A stretch of 64,000 nt of DNA from NCBI RefSeq assembly GCF_001889545.1, contig NZ_CP018194.1, positions 1,028,501 through 1,092,500 on the forward strand, in the 5' to 3' direction. A program made the translations under genes and the position numbers. The notes under the pieces are model-generated. The model saw only the letters and a list, made by a program, of their open reading frames with translations, ran no database searches and was not told the origin of the DNA. The stretch comes from Granulibacter bethesdensis (GTDB lineage: Bacteria; Pseudomonadota; Alphaproteobacteria; Acetobacterales; Acetobacteraceae). Shown piece by piece: positions 38,422-46,738 of this stretch; position 1 is the stretch's first letter; each line of letters starts with the position of its first letter.

Positions 38422-38495
38422 GGCGATGTTTCCTTGGATCAAACTGAAAGTCGCGCGGTCAGGCGCGGCATGGGCCGCGTCCCGACCCTGGCGGT

Positions 38496-38864
38496 TCACA
38501 TGGAATTGGACTGCATGTTGGTGCTGGGCAGAAGGCTGCCGACAGGTTGCTGACCACTGCCGCCATTGCGGCGGATGCAGTTGATGACATTCCGGTTATG
38601 GCCGTAGCTGTCGGACAGTCCGGACGTGATGACGCCAGGCGCACCGATCCCGGCATAGGGAGCATCCATGACGCCGCCATGATAACGATCGGCGCTGTAG
38701 ACCGCATCGGGGTTCTGGGCTGTAAAGATTTCATCGGCCTGTTTGGCGCAGGCCGCCGCCACCTGGTTTTGCCTGGCATCCATCTTCGCGGCGCAACCGC
38801 TGATCATCAGCCCGCCTGCAGCAAGCAGGATCAGGCGTTTCAGCGCGGGCGGCTTTGCGGTCAT
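38496..38864 (-). CDS. Small lipoprotein of unknown function
   Basis: 122 residues from the ATG at 38864 (AGGAG 8 bp upstream; an in-frame start upstream lacks a ribosome-binding site). The signal peptide ends in the lipobox ISGC. The mature part has three further cysteines and a Gly/Tyr-rich middle. I do not recognise a named family. Confidence 0.7.
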   Translation of the reverse strand: MTAKPPALKRLILLAAGGLMISGCAAKMDARQNQVAAACAKQADEIFTAQNPDAVYSADRYHGGVMDAPYAGIGAPGVITSGLSDSYGHNRNVINCIRRNGGSGQQPVGSLLPSTNMQSNSM

Positions 38865-38970
38865 GTGTTCGTCTCCTGTTTCCCTGACGCGGACGTATGA
38901 CCGCTGCCGCGGCGTTGTAAACCGGGTCATGGCTGCTGTCTCGGCCAAACTCCCGATGACAGGAGTGCGG

Positions 38971-39456
38971 TCAGAAAGTAGGTAGCGCCGCCAGCCTTGA
39001 CTGGAACAGGGGGGCATCAAAGCCGGCAGTGTCGTTTAATGTCTCGGTGGCAGCCAGATGCAGCAGGCTCGGGTGCAGGTTGACCTCACCTTTTTGAATC
39101 GAGAAATAGGGCCGCAGAGCCGGAGCACGGCTCATCAGGTCGATCAGGGCAAGCAGGCGGACCAGCAGGGACATCCCCCGTGTGGTATCCAGCCCGGTGG
39201 TTGCGTCGATTGCGGAGGCCCAGCACCGGGCATCACCATCGGTCAGGGCCATTTCCACTGGCCTGTCATCTGTCCCGGCAAAGCGGAAAAGCCGGGGAGG
39301 CCCCCAATGCTGAGCAGCTGCCGCATCGCGTGCCGCGTCCCAGGCATTGGCCAGATCGCGCACTGGAACCGGAGGCAGGGAAGGAGGCGTGCGGTCGGTC
39401 GCGTAATAATGTGTGCCCGACTTATCTTCCCGAACGTGGATGCGGCGATCTTTCAT
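38971..39456 (-). CDS. Hypothetical protein, 161 residues
   Basis: No signal peptide or membrane span. It contains a Pro-rich stretch (TPPSLPPVPV) and a helical middle (RGMSLLVRLLALIDLMSRAPALRPYF). I do not recognise the family. It lies 17 bp upstream of nothing obvious but directly follows the DUF192 gene on the same strand (17 bp gap), suggesting co-transcription. Confidence 0.65.
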   Translation of the reverse strand: MKDRRIHVREDKSGTHYYATDRTPPSLPPVPVRDLANAWDAARDAAAAQHWGPPRLFRFAGTDDRPVEMALTDGDARCWASAIDATTGLDTTRGMSLLVRLLALIDLMSRAPALRPYFSIQKGEVNLHPSLLHLAATETLNDTAGFDAPLFQSRLAALPTF

Positions 39457-39473
39457 CCTGCATACACCAGGTT

Positions 39474-40007
39474 TCAGTCCGTTTTTTTGGCAGGAGCACG
39501 GGCGGGAGCAGACGCTGCTTCGGCCATTGAGGCAATGGCCGGGGTGGTGATCCTGTCACCGACACGGATGTCGTTTTTCTCGGTCGTTCCGGCAGCCAGT
39601 TCCAGTGTCGCACGCACCGGGCCGTTGCTGTCGATCACCGACAGGCTGCGGGGAACCGTATTCTCGGCAATGGCGCGGATCGTGCCATCCTCGTTGATGA
39701 ACACCATATCAAGGGGAACCAGCGTATTGCGCATCCACATCTGGCTGTTCCGTGGCGCGTTCCAGTCGAACAGCATGCCGCCATCTGCCGGGACTGATTT
39801 GCGCCACATCAGACCGATGGTCTGCTGATCCATCGTCCGGGCGACCTCGACCTGAAACAGCAGGGACCGTCCATCATGCGTATGCACGATGAGAGGCTCC
39901 CGCTTTATCTCCTGCTGCGGCTTTGTATCATCCAGAGCATGAGCTTGAGGAGCAAAGATAATCAGCGGGCTGGCAGCCAGCACACTGAGCAGGAAACGAC
40001 GCTTCAC
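39474..40007 (-). CDS. DUF192 domain exported protein
   Basis: 177 residues with a Sec signal peptide (cleavage near AHA). The DUF192 core is recognisable from QVEVARTMDQQTIGLMWRKSVP, GGMLFDW, MWMRNTLVPLDMVFI and the LELAAGTTEKNDIRVGD end. Function unknown; the family is periplasmic in proteobacteria. Upstream of the hypothetical gene on the same strand. Confidence 0.85.
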   Translation of the reverse strand: MKRRFLLSVLAASPLIIFAPQAHALDDTKPQQEIKREPLIVHTHDGRSLLFQVEVARTMDQQTIGLMWRKSVPADGGMLFDWNAPRNSQMWMRNTLVPLDMVFINEDGTIRAIAENTVPRSLSVIDSNGPVRATLELAAGTTEKNDIRVGDRITTPAIASMAEAASAPARAPAKKTD

Positions 40008-40037
40008 GATCCGGGTTCTCCGATAACGGCATAATCT

Positions 40038-40205
40038 GTGACGGTTCTATTCTGTCAGACGTTTCACGCCAATCTCCTTAGCCCCGGAATTGTCATTCTG
40101 GTGGTCATGGGGCTGGTGGTCATGGGGCTGCTGGTCATGGGGCGGATATTGCGGCTCCGTGAGGGCGGGGCCATCTCTCTGGCCACGGAAGCGGTGCAGC
40201 ACTGA
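40038..40205 (+). CDS. Possible small membrane protein with 15-bp coding repeats
   Basis: A 55-codon frame from GTG 40038 would give one transmembrane helix built from three near-copies of VVMGL, encoded by three GTGGTCATGGGGCTG-type repeats (40101-40142), then a basic end RILRLRE. It stops 11 bp before xdhC. No clear ribosome-binding site is seen and the start is uncertain, so it may be only a repeat tract. Confidence 0.3.
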   Translation: MTVLFCQTFHANLLSPGIVILVVMGLVVMGLLVMGRILRLREGGAISLATEAVQH

Positions 40206-40216
40206 AAAGAGGGTAG

Positions 40217-41200
40217 ATGCATAACGAAGATGAACTGCACGTCATCAGAACGGCTCTGGAGTGGATGGAGGGTGGTGCTGACGTGGCATTGGCCACTGTA
40301 ATACACAGCTGGGGCAGCTCACCGAGGCCGCCAGGAAGCCTGATGGCGGTGGCGGATGACGGTCGTATCGCAGGCTCTGTCAGTGGCGGCTGTGTTGAAG
40401 CTGCGGTGATGGAAGAGGCCATGGCCGCATTGGCAACCGGCTGCCTGCGGGTCGTGGAATATGGCGTCACACAGGAGAGGGCATGGGAAGTGGGACTGGC
40501 CTGCGGTGGTAAGGTCCGGATTCTGGTGGAGCCTGTGCAACGGAACTACATGCCTCTGCTTCATGGCATTCGTGAGGCGTGTGCACCGGGGGGCAAGGGA
40601 ATTGGTCTGATCCGGTCTCTGAAGACGGGAGGGTGGGCTCTGTCCCCCCTGGACTGGCAGGCTGGATCGTCTGTCCTGTTGGAGGAGCAGCAATTGACCC
40701 AGTCATTTCATCCCCCGGCACGTATTCTGATGGTTGGGGCAGTGCATGTTGCGCAGACCTTGTCGGGGCTGGCGACGAAAGCCGGTTTTGCCTGCACGGT
40801 CATTGACCCGCGCGCGGCCTTGCTGACGGCGGAGCGGTTTCCTGATGCCAGGCTGTGTGTGGGATGGCCGGATGAAATGATAAAGGAGTTGAAACCCGAT
40901 ATTCGCACGGCCGTGATCGTTCTCAGCCATGATCCCAAACTGGATGATCCCGCGCTGCTGGCGGCTTTACACACGCAGGCATTTTATATCGGCGCGCTGG
41001 GATCAGCACGCACGCATGCGGCACGATTGGCCCGATTGCGGGATCAGGGAGTGAGTGAATCCGCGCTGGGCAGGGTTCGTGGACCTGCCGGACTGCAATT
41101 GGGTGGCCGGGGGGTTACCGATATTGCCCTCTCCATTCTGGCTGAAATTTCGGCTGTCCGTCATGGGGCGGCGCTGGCGATACGGCAGGATGCGGCATGA
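40217..41200 (+). CDS. XdhC family protein
   Basis: 327 residues. N-terminal XdhC/CoxI domain (ALATVIHSWGSSPRPPGSLMAV, GSVSGGCVE) and C-terminal Rossmann-like domain (MVGAVHVAQTLSGLATKAGF, then YIGALGSARTHAARL). XdhC-type proteins bind molybdenum cofactor, help sulfurate it and insert it into xanthine-dehydrogenase-family enzymes. No such enzyme is in the window. It overlaps the next gene by 4 bp (ATGA). Confidence 0.87.
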   Translation: MHNEDELHVIRTALEWMEGGADVALATVIHSWGSSPRPPGSLMAVADDGRIAGSVSGGCVEAAVMEEAMAALATGCLRVVEYGVTQERAWEVGLACGGKVRILVEPVQRNYMPLLHGIREACAPGGKGIGLIRSLKTGGWALSPLDWQAGSSVLLEEQQLTQSFHPPARILMVGAVHVAQTLSGLATKAGFACTVIDPRAALLTAERFPDARLCVGWPDEMIKELKPDIRTAVIVLSHDPKLDDPALLAALHTQAFYIGALGSARTHAARLARLRDQGVSESALGRVRGPAGLQLGGRGVTDIALSILAEISAVRHGAALAIRQDAA

Positions 41201-42843
41201 AATTCGGACGTTTGCCTCCGTTGGAGGCAACCGGCGCGGTGTTGGCGCATACGCATCGCCTGCCGGATGCGGTATTACGGAAAGGCACCGTACTGACGCG
41301 GGATCATATTGCTCTGCTGTGCCGCCATGGTGTGTCAGAGATTGTCTGCGCGCGGCTGGAAGTCGGCGATATTCCAGAGAATGAGGTTGCTTGCCGTCTT
41401 GGTGTGCTGCTGGAAGGGAATGGTCTGAAAGCGGGCAGGGCAGCGACCGGCCGCGTCAATCTGCGTGCAACCGCATATGGTCTGATCGATATTGAGCCGA
41501 CTTTGATCAACCGGCTCAACCGCCTGCATCCCGGTATGACAGTTGCGACTGTGCCAGAGCGTCATGTGCTGCGACCGCGGGATATTGCCGCTACCATCAA
41601 GATCATCCCTTTTGCTGTACCGGACGTTGCCTTGCGGCAGGCGGAAACCCTTCTGCAAGGCAGATGGCCATTACAGCTCCATCCGTTCCGGATGCGCCGG
41701 GTTGGCCTGATCTTGACGACCATGCCCGGCACGCCGGAGACATTTTACAGTCTGGTAGAGACCGCAACCGTGCACAGGATTGAAAGCCTCGGGGGATGCC
41801 TGCTGCCGCCCGTGCATGTGCCGCATGAAGAAGCGGAGATTGCCCGCGCTGTAGGGCGGCTGACTGATGAAGAAGCGGTTGATGTGCTGCTCGTGGCTGG
41901 TGCTTCTGCGGTGGTGGATCGTGAGGATGTTGTCCCTGCTGCGGTGGTGTTGGCGGGCGGGGAGGTGGTGCATTTCGGGATGCCGGTTGATCCCGGTAAT
42001 CTGCTGTGTCTGTGCCGGATCGGGTCAATGCCGGTGGTGGTCATGCCCGGTTGCGCCCGCAAACGGGATATGAACGGGGTGGATCATATCCTGCATCGGA
42101 TTTTTGCCGGTCTCGAAACTGGCCCGGAGCATATCATGGCTATGGGTGTCGGTGGCCTGGTGGGGACAGCCTCGTCCATCCCTGATCTGGATGAGGTAAC
42201 CCCGGAAGAGCATCATCCCATGCGGATGTCTTCTGCTGTCACCCCCCGGATTGCAGTGGTCATTCTGGCAGCTGGTTTATCGCGAAGGATGGGCAGTCGG
42301 CATAAACTGTTGCAGCCCGGACCGGATGGCAGAGCCATGATTACCCATGTCATCGATCAGGCGCTGCAAAGCCGGGCTTCGGAGGTCGTTGTCGTGCTCG
42401 GCGATCATGCGGAGGAGATGCGGTCCGCTTTGGCGACCCGCGATCTGACAATCGTGGAGGCTGCCGATTACGCGCAGGGTCTGTCCGCCAGTTTGCGGGC
42501 CGGAATAGCTGCGATTGAGGAATCGGCGGATGCAGTTCTGGTCTGTCTTGGCGATATGCCTTTCGTGTCGCATGGGGTGATGGACCGGCTGATGGCGGCT
42601 TTCGATCCTGTCCATGCCCCGATCGTGGCACCGGTGTGGGAAGGACAACGTGGTAATCCGGTCCTGTGGAGTGCCAGATTTTACAGAGAGTTAAGGGCTT
42701 TGAGCGGTGACCGGGGCGCTGCCTCCCTGCTGGATCGCTGGCAGCATAGGCTTTGCGGCGTTCCCATGGAGGATGGAGCCTGTCTGATCGACATCGACAC
42801 GCCGGATGATCTGGTCAACTGGACGGTATCAGCAGCCACATGA
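41197..42843 (+). CDS. Fused molybdopterin-binding (MoeA-like) and MobA/MocA-like nucleotidyltransferase
   Basis: 548 residues. The N-terminal part (about 1-330) resembles the molybdopterin-binding fold, with the LHPFRMRRVGLILTTMPGTPE and VLLVAGASAVVDREDVVPAAV segments. The C-terminal part (about 345-548) is a GT-A nucleotidyltransferase with VILAAGLSRRMGSRHKLLQP and LVCLGDMPFVS, as in MocA, which makes the cytosine dinucleotide cofactor. Coupled to xdhC, it probably supplies the cofactor form for an aldehyde- or xanthine-type oxidase elsewhere. Confidence 0.82.
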   Translation: MKFGRLPPLEATGAVLAHTHRLPDAVLRKGTVLTRDHIALLCRHGVSEIVCARLEVGDIPENEVACRLGVLLEGNGLKAGRAATGRVNLRATAYGLIDIEPTLINRLNRLHPGMTVATVPERHVLRPRDIAATIKIIPFAVPDVALRQAETLLQGRWPLQLHPFRMRRVGLILTTMPGTPETFYSLVETATVHRIESLGGCLLPPVHVPHEEAEIARAVGRLTDEEAVDVLLVAGASAVVDREDVVPAAVVLAGGEVVHFGMPVDPGNLLCLCRIGSMPVVVMPGCARKRDMNGVDHILHRIFAGLETGPEHIMAMGVGGLVGTASSIPDLDEVTPEEHHPMRMSSAVTPRIAVVILAAGLSRRMGSRHKLLQPGPDGRAMITHVIDQALQSRASEVVVVLGDHAEEMRSALATRDLTIVEAADYAQGLSASLRAGIAAIEESADAVLVCLGDMPFVSHGVMDRLMAAFDPVHAPIVAPVWEGQRGNPVLWSARFYRELRALSGDRGAASLLDRWQHRLCGVPMEDGACLIDIDTPDDLVNWTVSAAT

Positions 42844-42924
42844 TGCTATAAGCCTTGCGTTATTGCGCGGCTGACAATACGGTCCGCCCCGACCGGACAT
42901 TGTTCATGACGGCCATGGAATCAG

Positions 42925-42998
42925 CGGGGCGTGGCGCAGCCTGGTAGCGCGCCTGTTTTGGGTACAGGAGGTCGTGGGTTCGAGTCCCGCCGCCCCGA
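42925..42998 (+). tRNA. tRNA-Pro (TGG)
   Basis: 74-nt cloverleaf; acceptor CGGGGCG/CGCCCCG, D-arm GCGCAGCCTGGTAGCGC, anticodon loop TTTGGGT (anticodon TGG), T-loop GTTCGAGTC. CCA not encoded. Confidence 0.96.
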
Positions 42999-43036
42999 TT
43001 CTGGATCATGGCACTGGGAATGAGGAATCGACGCCA

Positions 43037-43342
43037 ATGCGCGCGCGTATCTATCAGACTCCGAAATCCGCCATGCAGTCTGGCCGCGCCCGGAGCCATG
43101 TGTGGATGCTGGTCTACACCCCGGAGCAGAAGCGCACGCCCGACGCCCTGATGGGCTGGATTGGGGGTACCGAAACCCAGACTCAGGTGCGTCTGCGCTT
43201 TCCTACGCGGGATGCAGCCATTGCCTATGCCGATGCCAACGGTATCGACTATGAGGTTGAAACCGCGCATGGCCGTAAGGTCAGGCCGAAGCAGTACTCG
43301 GATAATTTCAGGTTCGGGCGCATTTATAACTGGACTCACTGA
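43037..43342 (+). CDS. NDUFS4-like accessory subunit of respiratory complex I
   Basis: 101 residues from ATG 43037. It begins with ARIYQTPKSAMQSGRA and contains LMGWIGGTETQTQVRLRF and the closing RPKQYSDNFRFGRIYNWTH, the pattern of the ETC complex I (NDUFS4/18-kDa) family found in alphaproteobacteria and mitochondria. It stabilises the NADH-dehydrogenase module. It lies alone between two tRNA genes. Confidence 0.88.
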   Translation: MRARIYQTPKSAMQSGRARSHVWMLVYTPEQKRTPDALMGWIGGTETQTQVRLRFPTRDAAIAYADANGIDYEVETAHGRKVRPKQYSDNFRFGRIYNWTH

Positions 43343-43376
43343 GTATCCGTGGGCATCCCGTTTCCGCTCCGTCTGC

Positions 43377-43453
43377 GCGCCCTTAGCTCAGTTGGATAGA
43401 GCACTCGCCTTCTAAGCGAGGGGTCGCTGGTTCGAATCCAGCAGGGCGCGCCA
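43377..43453 (+). tRNA. tRNA-Arg (TCT), integration target
   Basis: 77 nt including encoded CCA; acceptor GCGCCCT/AGGGCGC with G73, D-arm GCTCAGTTGGATAGAGC, anticodon loop CTTCTAA (anticodon TCT), T-loop GTTCGAATC. It is the last gene in host style; from its 3' end onward the sequence is foreign-looking, so it is the likely attachment site of the accessory region. Confidence 0.96.
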
Positions 43454-44610
43454 TTTCCGTTCAGCTTTGGGCACTGCGGCTCCGGGTGTCTGGGACGCCA
43501 TGATGGCCCGTTCCAGCATCGCGTTGCGCCCTGTGATCCGCACCTCGCGGTCGCCAACCTCGACGCGGTCGACGAGCAAGTGGATGTATTCCTTGCGCGT
43601 CCTGCCGTCCGACTCGTCCAGCTTGCGGCGAAGCAGATCGCCGAACCTGGCGATGATCGAAGGCGTGATCCGCCGATCGCCGGCATCGAGTTGCCGTTCG
43701 AGGACGGCGATGTCGGCCTGCGTGCTGGCTTTTTGCGCACGGATGTTGCCCAGTTCACTGGCGACTTGCGGATCGTCCGGGCTCAGCGTCTCGTTCCGGA
43801 CCAGCTTGATCACGCGGGCGCTCTCGCCATCGAGCTTGGTCAGTCGCGCGCGGAGCCGCTTCAGTTCGGCCGCGCGCTCGGCGACGGCGGTGGCCGACCG
43901 GTCCAGCCACGTCTGGAGGAGCGCGGTCAGCCGTTCCGGCTGAACGAGATGGCGGGTCACGGCGCCGACAACCAAATCGTCCAGCTGCCCCATTGGGACG
44001 CGGCGTCCCGTACACGCATCCGGCCCGCGCTTGATCCGCGCCGAGCAGCCGTAATAGCGATACCGACCGGATTTGCCGGTGCTGGTCATCATCCCGGCGC
44101 CGCAGCCGTCTCCGCCGCAACCGCAGACGGCGCGGTTGGTCAGCAGATTCGTATTCGTCTTCGCGGCCGCTTCGCCCATTCGCGGGTCGCGATCAGCCAT
44201 CTGCTGGCGAACCGCGTAGAACGTCTCTTCATCAATGACTGGCGGCACCGGGATCGGTACCCACTCGCCGTCCGGCCGCGTCTCACCGGTGCGCGAGTCC
44301 TGACGGTTGTAGATCACATAGCCGATGTGGGCGGTATTGGTCAGGATGTTGTGCAGCGTCCCGTTGCTGAACCGCTTGCCCCTTATGCGGTAGCCACGTT
44401 TGTTCAGATGTTGAGCCAAGGCCGTGACGCCGATCGGGCCATCGGCCGTGCCCTCAAGGTACGTCTTGAAGATGTAGCGGACCATGTCGACCGTCTCGGG
44501 ATCGTGCTCCAGCTTCTTGCGATCCTTGCCGCGCGCCTGCGACACGGCGTAGGTGCGAAAGCCGATCGGCGGCGTCTGGCCATTCCAGAAGCCGTTGACG
44601 GCGTTGGCCA
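43412..44610 (-). pseudogene. Large serine recombinase without its catalytic N-terminal domain
   Basis: About 400 residues remain. Present: the recombinase domain from ANAVNGFWNGQTPPIGFRTY onwards, the zinc-ribbon region with several cysteines (CGCGGDGCG, YYGCSARI) and a coiled coil (AAELKRLRARLTKLDGE). Missing: the roughly 150-residue resolvase domain with the catalytic serine. The frame runs on at its 5' side only into decarboxylase remnants. At the 3' side the last codons (43412-43453) are antisense to tRNA-Arg, an arrangement expected for an integrase at its attachment site. Confidence 0.8.
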
Positions 44611-45759
44611 CATCGCTACCAGCTCGGCCCCGTCCAGTGCGCCGATGCCGCGGGCCAACGCGACGGCATGGCGACAGCAACCGTCGATCAGCGCCGCCGG
44701 CCCGTCGCGACCCAATTCGCGCAGCGCGGCATAAACGGCGTATCCCCGAGCACGGCGGGTTCAGTCGGGCGTCCAGTCGATCGCGTCACGCGCGTCGCCG
44801 CCGGGCACGAGATAGTGCGCGGTGAGCGTCATGGCGGCGCGATGCGCGGTGCGGTCGCGAACGATCGCGATGCCGTTGTCTTGCGGCGTATTCAGCCATT
44901 TGTGGGCGTCCGTGGCCCAGCTATCGGCAAGCTCCACGCCTTCGACCAGGTGTCGATGCTCGCGGCTCGCGCGCGCCCATAGGCCGAACGCGCCGTCGAT
45001 ATGGACCCATGCGCTGGCCGCCCGCGCGATCGGGATCAACTCGCCGAACGGGTCGCACGCGCCGACATTGAGGTCGCCGGCATCGAGGATGACGATCGTC
45101 GGGCCGCTTCCGGCGAAAAGGGCGTCCGCCAGCGCATCAGCGCCAAGGCGGCCGTCATTGCCCGTTGCCAGTGGGGTGAGCGACCGCGTGCCAAGCCCGA
45201 GGAGACGCAGCGCACGTTCGATCGAGCCGTGCCGCTGCTCGGTCGCCAGAACGCGGATGGCTGGCGCGCCGATCAGTCAGTCCCGCTCCACATCCCAGCC
45301 AACGCTGGCAAGGACCGCGTTCCGGGCGGCGGCCAGACAGGTCACATGGGCAAGCTGGCATCCTGTGGTGAACGCGAAGGAGGCGTCGCGTGGCAGGTCG
45401 AGCACGTCCTTTACCCATTCGCCAGCAATCTCTTCCGTGACGGCCGCGGCGGAACCGCAGGCATACATCGTGGCGTTCACGTCCCACGTGGACGCAAGCC
45501 AGTCGGCCGCGAGTGCCGAAGGTAACGCGCCACCGATCACCCAGGCGAAGAAGCGTCCGCTGGCCGAGCCGAGTTGTCCCCCCCGCCGTCGCTGCCACCA
45601 GTTCATCTATGACGGTTTCCGCCAGCGTACCGGATGCGCCCAGCTCGACGTTCAGCCGGCGACGCAGCTCGTCGTCGCGACCGGGCGACTGTCCAGCCCT
45701 TCCAGATACTCCGCGGCGTGCCGACAGGCGCATGTCAGGATGGCGGCTTCAAGGCTCAT
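44611..45759 (-). pseudogene. Decayed pyridoxal-phosphate-dependent decarboxylase
   Basis: Pieces of a group II decarboxylase are readable in order on the minus strand: MSLEAAILTCACRHAAEYLE from about 45759, DELRRRLNVELGASGTLAE in a second frame, FFAWVIGGALPSALAADWLA in the first frame, then WVHIDGAFGLWARA and the PLP-lysine motif TDAHKWLNTPQD. At least two frameshifts (near 45,680 and 45,590) and two in-frame TGA codons (45277-45279 and 44761-44763) interrupt it, and the 3' end is fused to the recombinase remnant near 44,610. Confidence 0.82.
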
Positions 45760-45905
45760 GGCGTTCCTCTTCGTGACCCGGTGTGATCTTGCCACGGTCG
45801 AAGATCGCTGGCCTCCCGCATCTTGTGGTCGAACTCGCGAGAACCGGACCTGCTAGGCCAGCTGCTTTCTCGAAACACCATCCTAGTGGGAAAGCGCCGC
45901 CTTGC

Positions 45906-46577
45906 TCAGATGCTCAGCGACAAGCGCTTGAGAGCACCGCCTTCTGCGTCGAAATTGCTATCATCCAGCCACGCCTCGAACAGTGCGCGTTGTGCCGGCC
46001 ATTCGGGTTCAACGATCGAGAACCAGGCCGTATCGCGCCGGCGTCCCTTCACGATGCCGTCACCGCGCCACATTCCTTCATAGGTGAAGCCAAATCGGCG
46101 TGCAGCGCGCATGGATGCTGCGTTCAGCGCATTGCAGCGCCAGACAACCCGATGATAACCGAGCGCGAACGCGTGCCGCATCATCAGGAAAATGGCTTCT
46201 GTGGCAGCACGGGTGCGTTGAAGCCGAGGCGATAGCCAGATGCTTCCGATCTCGATCGCAGCGTCGGCAGGTGAGATATCGCAGAACGACGCCCACCCTT
46301 CGGCCTTGCCGCTGGATGCCGGAATGACAACGAAAAAGGGCTGCTGTTCGAGGCCAGTGATCCGCGTGACGTGCGCGGCCATGTCGTCCTTGGTCGGGAA
46401 TGGCCCATACTTCAAATAAGCCCACGACACGTCCGCCGCTTGCGCCGCCTCCCACAGATCATCGACATGGCGGGCAGACAGTGGTTCAAGCGTAACGGCT
46501 TTGCCGGCGTGATGCTCGAACGCCGGCAGAGGGCGGATGGCTTCGGGAACGATCGGGCCGAGCGGAACAGCAGTCAT
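45906..46577 (-). CDS. GNAT family N-acetyltransferase (RimJ-like)
   Basis: 223 residues. It begins with a substrate segment (KAVTLEPLSARHVDDLWEAA) and contains the GNAT core: IEIGSIWLSPRLQRTRAATEAIFLMMRHAF and the NAASMRAARRFGFTYEG motif that binds acetyl-CoA, similar to ribosomal-protein or small-molecule acetyltransferases. Substrate unknown. Confidence 0.85.
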   Translation of the reverse strand: MTAVPLGPIVPEAIRPLPAFEHHAGKAVTLEPLSARHVDDLWEAAQAADVSWAYLKYGPFPTKDDMAAHVTRITGLEQQPFFVVIPASSGKAEGWASFCDISPADAAIEIGSIWLSPRLQRTRAATEAIFLMMRHAFALGYHRVVWRCNALNAASMRAARRFGFTYEGMWRGDGIVKGRRRDTAWFSIVEPEWPAQRALFEAWLDDSNFDAEGGALKRLSLSI

Positions 46578-46738
46578 GCCACTTCATGGCCGGGCAGCAT
46601 GGTCGTAGCAACACGTTGCCAGATGAGTCGTGTGCGTCCGTTCCCATTTCTCGATCCCAAACGAGACGGCCGATGCCGTCTCGCTGGCCGTTCCCGCTCA
46701 AGGTGGTTTAGCCAATTCAAGTTCGACGGGGAGCAACC

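Noticed and set aside
40064-40142. CRISPR-like array
   Set aside because: The three 15-bp units are adjacent, without spacers, and keep a reading frame; this is a tandem repeat.
43336-43758. Minus-strand frame containing CWIRTSDPSLRR
   Set aside because: This peptide is the common false translation of a tRNA read in antisense.
43580-44734. Plus-strand frame of 384 codons
   Set aside because: Antisense to the recombinase relic; high GC sequence opens such frames by chance.
44761-45279. TGA recoding (Sec or Trp) in the decarboxylase
   Set aside because: Both TGA codons fall in one gene that also has two frameshifts and a truncated end, so decay explains them; no SECIS-like stem was seen.
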